A DNA stretch of 64,000 nucleotides from Stenomitos frigidus_A (GCF_963877135.1 NZ_CAWNSW010000017.1:1-64000); one strand, 5' to 3'. Positions 1 to 8,032 are shown, counted from the first letter of the stretch. A program made the numbers and translations. Notes: generated from the sequence alone by a model not told the origin.

Positions 1-62
1 CGCAATCCAGAATTACCAAAATGGGATATCCTTATTCAACCTGCTAGCGGGTAAATTCATTC

Positions 63-366
63 CTAGAAATCTCCTAAAGTCTGGTCTCCAGCCAGCAGCG
101 GTTGTTGCTCGGTGTCTACTCGCTCGGCTAGCCCCCGATGCACTTTGCCGACTGTCTTGTAAGGCGGCATCGATGCTTGACCAACGCCGCCGAAAGACTG
201 GACTTTGGGACAAACTGACAAACGAGCTAATGCTGGCACTGACCAACACGGCATCCATCAAATCAAACATGGCGTCTTTGGCTTTGCCTAAAGACTGATA
301 CAGGCTCTGGCGAAATTGGCTCAGTGGCTCGAAGATCATAGGGTCAATGATGCTTTGCTTTTTCAT
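63..366 (-). pseudogene. Decayed transposase N-terminus (frameshifted)
   Basis: The first 73 codons from the ATG at 366 resemble the N-terminus of a transposase family common in cyanobacteria (start MKKQSIIDPMIFEPLSQFR, then a stretch ending ALQDSR). Near position 150 the reading frame shifts by one: the family-like continuation, including LLAGDQT where the first catalytic Asp is expected, is found in the next frame and stops at 63-65. The open frame that continues to 13 after the shift does not look like transposase. No intact DDE core follows before the window edge. The family assignment is from memory of related proteins. The remnant character is clear from the frame change. Confidence 0.6.
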
Positions 367-432
367 TGACTCTACGGCAGTTGGTGCCTTGCGCTAGCTG
401 CCTTCTTTACCTGGTTAGTTCAAAGTCCAGTT

Positions 433-579
433 TCATTCGAGCGTTTGTTACTTTTGCTTGAGTGTTTGCTGCTTCTGTTCAAGCCGTTGTTACTTTCATT
501 CGAGCGTTTGTTACTTCGGTTGAAGTAGTTGTTAGTAACGGTGAAGCTGTCGTTACTAACGGTAAAGCGTTTGTGAAGT
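433..579. repeat. 21-bp tandem repeat, seven copies
   Basis: Seven consecutive units of exactly 21 bp start at 433, 454, 475, 496, 517, 538 and 559. Units 1 and 4 are identical (TCATTCGAGCGTTTGTTACTT) and the others diverge. The period equals seven codons and two helical turns. Short ORFs on both strands across it are products of the periodicity and carry no ribosome binding site. It fills most of the spacer between the transposase remnant and the small secreted gene. Confidence 0.85.
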
Positions 580-653
580 GCGATCGCCCTGAAGCAAGCA
601 CCGCTACTCGGCACAAAGCCCTGTCAAATGGCGAAAGCAACCCCGCATAACCG

Positions 654-1001
654 CTATTGGGGCTGTTTTTGTGGACAGGGGTTGCCGTTCGCATCGACGA
701 AATTACACTGTCCTGTGGTAAAAGCATTCGTCACTCTCGGATCGAACACAGGTGGAGCCGACGCACTGGAGACAGTTACAGCAGTCCCATTTGCAGGCAT
801 TTCTCCAGACGTTTTGCCACAGACTTGACTCACGTCGATCGTGCTACTGCCCTGAAATTGAATGTAGCAAACAGGCGCATTGGCATCCAACCGCAACGTT
901 GATCCAGATGGAAGGGATGGCAATGGAAGTGCGATCGCGGCGTTTGCCAGAATGGATGTGCAGGCGATCGCGGCACCCATGCAGAAACAAGGCTTCGACA
1001 T
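654..1001 (-). CDS. Small secreted protein with a CYIQ...VCG motif
   Basis: About 115 residues from the ATG at 1001. A longer start at 1043 would overlap the NicO gene. The N-terminus (MSKPCFCMGAAIACTSILA, ending near ANAAIA) looks like a signal peptide, so a periplasmic or exported product is expected. The mature part has a CYIQFQGSSTIDVSQVCG block with two Cys about 16 residues apart, and a C-terminal region with two more Cys. The same block type (CYIQLENGQLRDLRGLCG) occurs in the secreted protein at 53302. The start is 16 bp after the NicO stop, so it is probably the last gene of that operon. Function unknown. Confidence 0.65.
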   Translation of the reverse strand: MSKPCFCMGAAIACTSILANAAIALPLPSLPSGSTLRLDANAPVCYIQFQGSSTIDVSQVCGKTSGEMPANGTAVTVSSASAPPVFDPRVTNAFTTGQCNFVDANGNPCPQKQPQ

Positions 1002-1017
1002 AGCAAGCACCAAATGG

Positions 1018-2496
1018 TTAGAAGGACAGCTTGAGCAACCCAATTTGCATGATTGCCTGCGTTGAAATGCCTACGCCGAGCAGCGTCATGACTAACGCAC
1101 TCACTGCTGGCAACAGTCTAACCAGGCGCACTTGAGTCGGCATGCGCTCAAACAAATGACGGGCGCTCACCAGCATTAAGCCAAGTGCTGTCAGAGTTCC
1201 TGCTAGTCCCAGGCTAAAGACCAACACCATCAACAAGCCAAACCCAACACGACCCAAGGCGATCGCGCTTAGCAACATCACCAGTGCCGATGGACAGGGC
1301 ACCATCCCACCTGATACCCCCAACGCCAAAAGGCTTCGCCAGGTCACAGGCGCACCATCGCTGCCTGGTGTCACATGAGAGTGAACATGTCCGTCGCCAT
1401 GATCATGTGGATGCAACTGGTGATGCTCATGCGGCTGCGAGTGGTCAGTTCGATCGTGTGAATGGTCATGATGATTGTGCCTCTGCTCGGCATGAGTATG
1501 AGTGTGTGGCGCTGCCTGTGCATGGACATGAGCCACGGCATGTGTATGCTCTGAAGGCTCATGTGTATGGCTATGCGAGTGGTCGTCATGCTGGTGCGAT
1601 CGCGCTGCCTTTGCGGCTACGCGATTCTGGCGCAAACGGCTGATGAGTTGACGCAACCCAATATCGACCACAATCAAGCCTGAAATAAAGCTGAGCCAGG
1701 GATACAGACGCTCTGGCAGAACGTACTGGGAGAAAAACAGCGTCCCTAACCCTAGCGCAAACACGCCAGCCGTATGGGTGATGGTTGTCGTCAAGCCTAA
1801 GAACACGGCATGTTGTGGCGTTGCATGAGCGCCTACCAAGTAAGCGCCAACGATCGTCTTCCCGTGTCCTGGTGACATGGCGTGCATCGCTCCCCATACA
1901 AAGCAACCTGCGATCGCCAGGGGAATACCCCCTGCGAAATACCAGAGTGCATGTTGCATCAAAGCAGCCTCTTTGCTGTCTGGGCTAAAGATCACGCTCT
2001 GCGTCTGTCCAGGAGCATGAATAGTAGTCAAACAGCGGGCAGTTGCTACTCCTGGCAAGAATAAATCATAGTGCAGCCTTAAGCCTTTTACAGGCCGCAA
2101 CCAGGTGTACGTCAGGTTGAGCGTACTGTGCGTGCCAGCCGTTACTTGCTGATCCGGCGGCAGAACAGTAGTGTCCGATGATGCAACCGTAAGCGTGCCA
2201 CGATCGCCCTTGCTATCCGTGAGGCGAATGCGATCGCTCAGGAAAGTGGTCAACTCTGTCTGATGAGTACGCACTTCAGCAGGAGACAGCGTTCCATCTC
2301 GATTGTCATCAGCCGATGCGATCAATCCCGTTGGAAACGTCAGCGTGATGTGGGTGGTGATGTCGCCAACCTCCACATTTGCCACTGCCAAATCTGCCCA
2401 ATGTGCTTGACTCGGCGTTGCCAGCCCGATCGACAGCAGCAACGCACCCAAAAACGAAAAAATGCCTACCCTAATCAAACCCCATCGTCGCTTCAT
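1018..2496 (-). CDS. NicO/RcnA-type nickel-cobalt efflux protein with His-rich loop and EF-hand-like loop
   Basis: 492 residues. A signal-like segment ending in PSQA is followed by a periplasmic domain of about 150 residues, then six or so membrane helices of the NicO family: the HAMSPGHGKT motif near residue 205 and GVSGGMVPCPSALVMLL after the loop. Between the two membrane halves lies a cytoplasmic-type loop (about residues 298-374) extremely rich in His and Asp, as in metal exporters that sense or buffer Ni2+/Co2+. Residues 63-74 (DDNRDGTLSPAE) match the canonical EF-hand loop, which suggests Ca2+ binding in the periplasmic domain. It follows the TPR gene by 88 bp, filled by a heptamer repeat. 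Direction of transport is inferred from the family. Confidence 0.85.
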   Translation of the reverse strand: MKRRWGLIRVGIFSFLGALLLSIGLATPSQAHWADLAVANVEVGDITTHITLTFPTGLIASADDNRDGTLSPAEVRTHQTELTTFLSDRIRLTDSKGDRGTLTVASSDTTVLPPDQQVTAGTHSTLNLTYTWLRPVKGLRLHYDLFLPGVATARCLTTIHAPGQTQSVIFSPDSKEAALMQHALWYFAGGIPLAIAGCFVWGAMHAMSPGHGKTIVGAYLVGAHATPQHAVFLGLTTTITHTAGVFALGLGTLFFSQYVLPERLYPWLSFISGLIVVDIGLRQLISRLRQNRVAAKAARSHQHDDHSHSHTHEPSEHTHAVAHVHAQAAPHTHTHAEQRHNHHDHSHDRTDHSQPHEHHQLHPHDHGDGHVHSHVTPGSDGAPVTWRSLLALGVSGGMVPCPSALVMLLSAIALGRVGFGLLMVLVFSLGLAGTLTALGLMLVSARHLFERMPTQVRLVRLLPAVSALVMTLLGVGISTQAIMQIGLLKLSF

Positions 2497-2520
2497 GACT
2501 GCTTCCTACAAGTGGTTTTG

Positions 2521-2587
2521 GCTATCAGCTATCAGCTATCAGCTATCAGCGTTAAATTCCAGGCTGACCGCTGACGGCTGACCGCTA
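2521..2587. repeat. Heptameric tandem repeats (ATCAGCT, then TGACCGC)
   Basis: Four units of the heptamer ATCAGCT occupy 2521-2550 and a second block based on TGACCGC occupies 2563-2587. The second block runs into the TAG stop of the TPR gene, so the stop sits in repeat sequence. The same heptamer family recurs at 7953, 14051, 23351 and 63071. It separates the TPR and NicO genes. Confidence 0.85.
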
Positions 2588-3970
2588 ATTCAACCCAAGC
2601 AACCCAACACCCAATCCAAGCGCCTTCTGTGCCTGTTCATCAAAGGTGGGATCGGTTTCTTGTGCCGCTTTGAACAATGCGTTTGCTTGAGTCGTGTTGC
2701 CGAGTGTCTGCGCGATCGTGCCTGCCCGCTTAAATAGCGCTGCATCTCGAATGCCCCAGCGAAGCGCTTCTTGCGTCGCCTGCTGTGCGTCTTGCCCGCG
2801 CCCCATGCGAGACAGTACCCAGGCAAGCGTATCCATCGTCTCGGCATCGCGCCGCACCTGGACTTCTTGCTGCATCAGGCTGAGGGCTTCAGTCAGATCT
2901 GGGGGACGCCCACGTTCCAGTAAGAGCCGTGCCAGTTCGCGTCGATGCCCGAAGGCTGTGAGATCCTGTCTCAAGCGCGCTTCTGCCCGATCGCGCCACT
3001 CGGTTGCACTCTGCGGATCGCCCTGTAGCTCTTTGACCCGCGCCATGCCTCTGAAAACGATGTGATCGTAGACTGTGGGCGATCGTTGCGAGGTGAGAAA
3101 GATCTTCGAATAGAGCTTTTCTGCAGCACGATAGTCCCCACGTCGGACTTCCAGTTCGGCCAGATTCAGGACTGCTGGGGGATATTGAGGCAACACGCGT
3201 AGCGCTTCACGGTAAAGCTTTTCTGCCATATCGAGCTGCCCGCGCTTGAAGTAGAGCCGACCCAACACCGTGCGTGCCCAGACAGAACTGCCTGTTTCTT
3301 CGGGTTCTTCTGCCACCAGTCCTTGTTGAAACGCTTGCATGGCCGCCTGATCCTTGCCTTGCGAAACATCGACTAACGCTCGTAGCGTTAGTGCTGCCAG
3401 ATCGGGGTTTCGTGCTACCAGGCGATCGGCCGCTTGACTGGCATCCTTCACCTTGCCTATAGCCAGGTTTGTTGTCACCTGCACGGCTAGTGTATCTTCA
3501 TTGGGAGTGGCTTTTTGCGACAGACGAAGGGCTTCCCGAAAATCATGTTTGGCGGTGGCAACTCTGGCAAGTGCCATCAGTGCACCATCGTTAGAAAAGG
3601 GCAGCTTCACCAATGATTCTTGAGCGGTTTGTTCTCCGAGTAAGTACCAACTGGTTTCCCCCGTTGCCCGTGCCATTTTGATATAGGCTTTGGCAAGCAG
3701 GGCACGGTTCATCCCACCCGATGGATCTTGACGGATACGATCCTGATAGAAGGCAATTTCTTGCTCTAGCGTTTGGGTGACGCTTCCAGGTGATGGTCGT
3801 TCAAAATTGTAGCGATAGGGTGCGTCAAGCTTGGCGCGATCAAGCTCTGTCCATACTTTTAACCCGATCGGGATGGTTAATAGCAAACCTGCGATCGGCA
3901 ATATTACTAGCGGCAGCTTACGCAGGCGTTTGAGCGTTGCCTGCCCCACTCTGTTTGGACTGTACTCCAT
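2585..3970 (-). CDS. Membrane-anchored TPR protein
   Basis: 461 residues from the ATG at 3970, chosen because GGGAGG lies 6-8 bp upstream. A 17-codon extension to 4021 has no such site. A single hydrophobic helix (LPLVILPIAGLLLTIPIGL) near the N-terminus is followed by a long helical region with several tetratricopeptide units, for example around GRLYFKRGQLDMAEKLYREAL and the adjacent unit. This is a protein-protein scaffold, probably facing the periplasm. It lies between the DUF4331 gene (84 bp upstream) and the NicO exporter (88 bp downstream) on the same strand, so it is likely cotranscribed. Specific role unknown. Confidence 0.8.
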   Translation of the reverse strand: MEYSPNRVGQATLKRLRKLPLVILPIAGLLLTIPIGLKVWTELDRAKLDAPYRYNFERPSPGSVTQTLEQEIAFYQDRIRQDPSGGMNRALLAKAYIKMARATGETSWYLLGEQTAQESLVKLPFSNDGALMALARVATAKHDFREALRLSQKATPNEDTLAVQVTTNLAIGKVKDASQAADRLVARNPDLAALTLRALVDVSQGKDQAAMQAFQQGLVAEEPEETGSSVWARTVLGRLYFKRGQLDMAEKLYREALRVLPQYPPAVLNLAELEVRRGDYRAAEKLYSKIFLTSQRSPTVYDHIVFRGMARVKELQGDPQSATEWRDRAEARLRQDLTAFGHRRELARLLLERGRPPDLTEALSLMQQEVQVRRDAETMDTLAWVLSRMGRGQDAQQATQEALRWGIRDAALFKRAGTIAQTLGNTTQANALFKAAQETDPTFDEQAQKALGLGVGLLGLN

Positions 3971-4054
3971 GCTGTTCCTCCCCAGTTTTTGGTCGATAAC
4001 TTGTAGTGAGTAGGGGCGCAAGGTTTTGCGCCCCCACCGCCTAGAACTGAGTTG

Positions 4055-5356
4055 TTAGTTCGGCAATGCCAGGTAAGGGAAGGAAGGCACCAGTGGGTTG
4101 TGTCCCTGAGACGGATTGCCAGGAGTGCCATCGTAGGAAACGTTATCACTCGCGATCGCGCCGTTTGTCAGCACACTTAACGTAATGTCGATGACATCAT
4201 CCTTAAATAGACGACCGCGAATGGGGCTGCCTTTGGCATTGAGAGCGTTGGCGTAACCACTTGCTCCTGTTGTATCGATGCGCATGACATCGGGCAAGAA
4301 GGCACCCAACAACGCATTCGCACGAGCATCCGTGTTCCCTACTGCCAGTAGAGTTTGTTTAGCCTCTGTGACAATGGGTGCCGCAATGCTGGCGGCTGGT
4401 TGTTGACCTGCCAGTGCAGCGGCAACGAAGTCAGGTCCAACGCTGTTATACGCATTAAGCAACGCATTGGTTCGTATCAACCCTTCGTTAATCGCGGGAC
4501 GCGCGAGTTGTTCGACCTGAATGTATTTACCGTTGGCACCCGGAACCGAGATCGTTTCCCAAACGTCAAACACCTTCGCTTGGCTGCCACCTTGCAAGAA
4601 CTTGATCGGTACGCGCACTGCGATCGCATTCACGTTATAGCCCTTCGCAAAATCGATCGCGGTATTGATTGGACGAAAGCCAACGGCAGGACCTGTTCCC
4701 GCTGCACCAGCCCGCACCCGGAAATACTGCTCAACGTCAAAGAAGAAGGGATCTTCCCGCAGACCCGCAAACACAGAGAGATTGGCATCGCCCAGCGCAA
4801 CCTGATTGACGATCGGCGCGGTGCTGGGATCAGGGGCAAGCGGCGTTGTTTTGCCAACAACCGCAGTCTGCTTACTACCATCACGAATAGTAGTGAGCTT
4901 AATTTCTTGCTGGTTTTTGGCATCGGGAGCGCCAAATTCAAAGCGCAGCAGCACATCGGTCTGACCTGTCGGTGTAGCATCTTTGTCGGTAGCACGAGTC
5001 ACCTTAAACTCATAGCGAGCGCGTGTGCTGAAGTAATACTGTTGGCGGGCGACCGACCGTGGGTTTGTGTTCATCACAAAGACCAGATCACTATCTGAGG
5101 CACCCGGATTCTGGTCTTGCTCACGAAACACGTACAAATCCGTCAGGTTCAAGTTGCGCCCTTTCGTATCCACTTCACCATCATCATGGTCAGACGATCG
5201 CACATACTGCGTTGCGACGCCTGCCGTGATAATCACGCCTAGCGCAATTAAACTCAGTCGTAGAGGTGCTGCGGTTAAAAAGCGTTTCCAGAGAGTGCGG
5301 TCAGCTTTGGGGGCGTTCTCAGTTTTGTCGTGGGGAGGACGGGGCTTGAGCATCAT
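4055..5356 (-). CDS. DUF4331 family protein
   Basis: 433 residues from the first of two adjacent ATGs (5356/5353), which are preceded by AGGAAAC. An N-terminal membrane segment (LRLSLIALGVIITAGVATQYV) is followed by the family opening SSDHDDGEVDTKGRNLNLTD and LYVF, then a beta-rich domain typical of DUF4331, including WETISVPG and the late block GRLFKDDVIDITLSVL. No enzyme motif is recognisable. The domain is of unknown function. The juxtaposition with a TPR protein and a Ni/Co exporter suggests an envelope role linked to metals, which is inference. It lies 133 bp after the PEP-CTERM gene. Confidence 0.85.
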   Translation of the reverse strand: MMLKPRPPHDKTENAPKADRTLWKRFLTAAPLRLSLIALGVIITAGVATQYVRSSDHDDGEVDTKGRNLNLTDLYVFREQDQNPGASDSDLVFVMNTNPRSVARQQYYFSTRARYEFKVTRATDKDATPTGQTDVLLRFEFGAPDAKNQQEIKLTTIRDGSKQTAVVGKTTPLAPDPSTAPIVNQVALGDANLSVFAGLREDPFFFDVEQYFRVRAGAAGTGPAVGFRPINTAIDFAKGYNVNAIAVRVPIKFLQGGSQAKVFDVWETISVPGANGKYIQVEQLARPAINEGLIRTNALLNAYNSVGPDFVAAALAGQQPAASIAAPIVTEAKQTLLAVGNTDARANALLGAFLPDVMRIDTTGASGYANALNAKGSPIRGRLFKDDVIDITLSVLTNGAIASDNVSYDGTPGNPSQGHNPLVPSFPYLALPN

Positions 5357-5489
5357 GGTGGTAGTTTCCTGAAGATAGTTTGTGTGCTGAGTCATCTAGG
5401 GGAATGTCTGGTGTAAAAGGGCTTAAGATGCAGCCAGTGAGCGATCGCATAACGCTACTGCCTCATGCCTTCACACCCGTGCAGAGAAA

Positions 5490-6224
5490 TCAAACGATCG
5501 ATCGTCGTTTCTGCTTAAGCGACTTTCTGACCTGGTAGCCAATGCCCAAAAGACCAGCGGCAATCAGACCCGCCGTTTCGCTTGGCTCTGGAACACCTGC
5601 CGCGTTGGTAGCAGTCACACCAGTAAAGCTAATCTGGTAGTCGCCACCTGATGTACCGTCACCCACGAACCCAGTGAGAGGCGACGCTGCCCCCGAACCT
5701 GTCGGCGCAAAAATACCGCTGACATCCGCATCACCAAAAATGCTGCCACCCACGCTGACGGGGCTGTAGCCAGAGCTGGCGATCGCGAGGAAATAGGTGC
5801 CGGATGCCGTGGGCGCAAAGCCACCCGATGTTAGCGATGCTTGAGCCGTACCAAAGCTGTCATCATTGCCGTACACACCCCGACCAGCCAAGTCAAACAA
5901 AAAGAGCTGCGGGTCAGGCAGCAAAGTAGTCGGTGATCCTAGCTGCTGGTCGATCGGCAGCTCAATCAACGTATTCGCGTTAATAGTGGTGGCAGAAAAT
6001 GTCTGGCCACCCGCCAGCACGATGCGAAACAGGTTGATCACGTTCGGTGCTGAAAGGGTTCCGGTGATTGCCTCCAGGGGTTGTGAGCCACCTGGAATGA
6101 CTTGAGCGGTGTCTAATGTTTGACCAGTATCACCAACCTGGCTAAACGTCACTGCCTGTGCATAACCAGAAGACAGCCCTACCGCAAAGACGGATACGGC
6201 GACTGCCTGCGCCAACTTGTTCAT
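5490..6224 (-). CDS. PEP-CTERM sorted exoprotein
   Basis: 244 residues from the ATG at 6224, which has AAGGGA upstream and begins a clean signal peptide (MNKLAQAVAVSVFAVGLSSG ending AQA). A 30-codon upstream extension to 6314 is unlikely. The C-terminus has the PEP-CTERM sorting signal: VPEP, a hydrophobic helix, then a basic tail (KSLKQKRRS), the substrate tag for exosortase processing. The body resembles the secreted domains with LFLFDLAGRGVYGNDDS and GTYFLAIASSGYSP seen in pre-peptidase-like modules. First gene of the putative minus-strand operon that leads to DUF4331, TPR and NicO. Confidence 0.85.
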   Translation of the reverse strand: MNKLAQAVAVSVFAVGLSSGYAQAVTFSQVGDTGQTLDTAQVIPGGSQPLEAITGTLSAPNVINLFRIVLAGGQTFSATTINANTLIELPIDQQLGSPTTLLPDPQLFLFDLAGRGVYGNDDSFGTAQASLTSGGFAPTASGTYFLAIASSGYSPVSVGGSIFGDADVSGIFAPTGSGAASPLTGFVGDGTSGGDYQISFTGVTATNAAGVPEPSETAGLIAAGLLGIGYQVRKSLKQKRRSIV

Positions 6225-6418
6225 AAAATGCTTTCCCTTAGGCTGAGTGCGGTGAGATCTTGGAAATAAACGATCGATACTGTCAAAACTTGGCATCACA
6301 AAATGGCGCAGCATGAACCGGAGTTTGCACTCCGAAAATTCACGATGCCGTTTTTGCTAATGCTCAGGTTTTGACAACTTGGCTGACGCTCTCCCCCCTA
6401 AATACGACTCAGGGGAAG

Positions 6419-6463
6419 CGCTGGATTTAAATTGGATTTATTTGAATGATTTAAATGCCAGCG
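6419..6463. promoter_or_regulatory. Inverted repeat in the 430-bp leader of the PEP-CTERM/DUF4331/NicO operon
   Basis: The stretch 6225-6654 holds no gene. Its most notable structure is an imperfect inverted repeat: CGCTGGATTTAAAT (6419-6432), a 16-bp spacer, then ATTTAAATGCCAGCG (6449-6463), with one bulged G. Each arm also contains the self-complementary ATTTAAAT. It lies about 195 bp upstream of the PEP-CTERM ATG. It could be an operator or an RNA hairpin. No known regulator site is recognised. Confidence 0.45.
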
Positions 6464-6654
6464 TTGCTTTTAAGTAGAAGTACGTAGATACATACCTGTG
6501 CGGAAACGGTATCAGATTTAACTCACGCCTTCACTCTTCCAAAAGACTTAAGTAAGCAAACGTCCATCAAACTAGACATGCTGATAGTTGACAGCCTGTC
6601 ATAAGCTTCTGTCATTCTCGGCAGCTCTACGAACGCCCTCTAAAAACTCAGCGT

Positions 6655-7266
6655 TCAGGGTTCCACAGAAACAATTGTACCCAAGCTGACCTGATCAAAC
6701 ATTGCCGTCACATCTCGGTTTCGCATGCGCAGACAGCCGTGAGAAACGGCTTGACCCAACAGTTCTTCCTGGTTGGTGCCGTGAAAGCCAATCTGCGTTT
6801 TGCCATCCGTCCAGATGCCAATCCATCGGACACCCAGTGGGTTGTCTGGCCCCGGTTCAATCAGTTGACCCGTTCTAAAGCTCTTGAAAACAGGGTTTTT
6901 CTCCTTTGACAAGACTTGAAAAATGCCCGTTGGCGTTTCCCATCCCTGTTTGCCGATCGCCAGCGTGTACTTGGCTAACAGCCGATCGCCCTGATACAGA
7001 TAAACACGCCGCTGACTGAGCTTAACAACTAGACGAACGGCGATCGCAGCGTTTTCTGGAGTTATCGCGTGTTCAAATGTAGGCAGCGGTGGCAGTATCG
7101 TGAGCATGAATGGCGACGATTGCGACTCTGAGGCAGCTTCTTGCCCCGTTGCTGGCTGGCTGCTGCCCAAGAGTAGCGTTAGAAGGCTCAAACCCAACAC
7201 GAGTGATCGGATAGCACAATCGGGGAATTGACTAACGATATCTTGACCTGAATCCAATGCTGCCAC
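6655..7266 (-). CDS. L,D-transpeptidase (YkuD family)
   Basis: 203 residues. After an N-terminal hydrophobic signal or anchor (LVLGLSLLTLLLGSS) comes a YkuD catalytic domain: VRLVVKLSQRRVYLYQGDRL at the start, IGFHGTNQ, then SHGCLRMRNRDV carrying the catalytic His and Cys. Such enzymes make 3-3 cross-links in peptidoglycan or anchor proteins to it in the periplasm. It is a stand-alone gene divergent from cynS. No LysM or peptidoglycan-binding module is present, so the protein is the minimal form. Confidence 0.85.
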   Translation of the reverse strand: MAALDSGQDIVSQFPDCAIRSLVLGLSLLTLLLGSSQPATGQEAASESQSSPFMLTILPPLPTFEHAITPENAAIAVRLVVKLSQRRVYLYQGDRLLAKYTLAIGKQGWETPTGIFQVLSKEKNPVFKSFRTGQLIEPGPDNPLGVRWIGIWTDGKTQIGFHGTNQEELLGQAVSHGCLRMRNRDVTAMFDQVSLGTIVSVEP

Positions 7267-7330
7267 TGTATTAGAGCTTGGTTGAACCGTAATCGTGCAC
7301 TGTCAAGCCAGCGTCTTAAAAGTAGAGATC

Positions 7331-7344
7331 GTAGTTATTGCTAC
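7331..7344 (+). promoter_or_regulatory. NtcA-binding site upstream of cynS
   Basis: A perfect GTA-N8-TAC palindrome (GTAGTTATTGCTAC) lies 153 bp before the cynS ATG. After 21 bp comes TAACAAT (7366-7372), a weak -10 element at the distance typical of NtcA-activated (class II) promoters. NtcA is the cyanobacterial CRP-family activator of nitrogen assimilation genes, and cyanate genes are known targets in other cyanobacteria. Binding here is inferred from sequence. Confidence 0.65.
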
Positions 7345-7497
7345 AAAAACCGCTGTGAGCTTCACTAACAATGCAGTCGACAAACATGTATAGGTAACTT
7401 CCAGACGTGTGGTTGATGATCTGTAAGGGTGTTGCATGTAACGTCCCTACCGATCTAACTCAACTTCACAAGTTTTTTCACTTCACAAGGATGTGTC

Positions 7498-7947
7498 ATG
7501 TCGCTTTCAGAAATTCCTGCTTTGACCGAAAAGCTGCTGGCAGCTAAAAAAGCGAAAAGTCTCAGTTTTGCCGATCTGGAAACCGTCGTCGGACGCGATG
7601 AAGTTTGGCTTGCAGCGCTATTCTACCGTCAAGCGAGCGCTTCGGAAGACGAAGCTACCAAATTGCTCAACGCGTTGGGTCTCAGTACCGACCTGGTGCC
7701 CGAACTAACGGGCTATCCGTTGAAGGGGCTTGGTCCCATTGTGCCCACCGACCCGCTGATTTATCGCTTCTACGAAATTATTCAGGTCTACGGCTTTCCG
7801 ATGAAAGAGATCATTCACGAAAAATTTGGCGATGGCATTATGAGCGCGATCGACTTCACCCTCGACATCGAAAAAGTAGAAGACCCGAAGGGCGATCGTG
7901 TCAAAGTAACGTTAGATGGCAAGTTCTTGTCGTATAAAAAGTGGTGA
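7498..7947 (+). CDS. cynS: Cyanase (cyanate hydratase)
   Basis: 149 residues, full length for the family. It catalyses bicarbonate-dependent breakdown of cyanate to ammonia and CO2, supplying nitrogen and detoxifying cyanate in the cytoplasm. The catalytic triad is visible as R90, E93 (in YRFYEI) and S116 (GIMSAID), and the C-terminus DGKFLSYKKW is the family signature. An AAGGA site stands 6 bp before the ATG. The cyanate/nitrate-type transporter genes cynABD, often its operon partners, are absent here. Expression is probably controlled by NtcA through the box at 7331. Confidence 0.97.
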   Translation: MSLSEIPALTEKLLAAKKAKSLSFADLETVVGRDEVWLAALFYRQASASEDEATKLLNALGLSTDLVPELTGYPLKGLGPIVPTDPLIYRFYEIIQVYGFPMKEIIHEKFGDGIMSAIDFTLDIEKVEDPKGDRVKVTLDGKFLSYKKW

Positions 7948-7952
7948 TTTAT

Positions 7953-8032
7953 TAGCGGTCAGCGATCAGCCATCAGCTATCAACTGTTGGAAGCGTTAGG
8001 GTCTAGCAACTGACCGCTGACTGCTGACTGCT
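7953..8032. repeat. Heptameric repeat block between convergent genes
   Basis: Variants of TCAGCGG, TCAGCTA and TGACTGC fill the 85-bp spacer between the cynS stop and the stop of the minus-strand protease, arranged as two arms of opposite sense around a unique centre. The two arms could fold into a hairpin and serve as a bidirectional terminator. Same repeat family as at 2521. Confidence 0.75.

Noticed and set aside
433..579. CRISPR array
   Set aside because: Units are contiguous 21-mers without unique spacers, and no cas genes are nearby.
1284..1643. Plus-strand frame rich in His and Asp opposite the NicO loop
   Set aside because: It arises from the biased His/Asp codons of the exporter's loop read backwards.
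4355..5098. 247-codon open frame antisense to the DUF4331 gene
   Set aside because: Fully inside a recognised gene, with composition unlike a real protein and no start signal.
7438..7450. Second NtcA-like site before cynS (GTA ... TAC)
   Set aside because: The spacer is 7 bp, not 8, so it does not fit the NtcA consensus.
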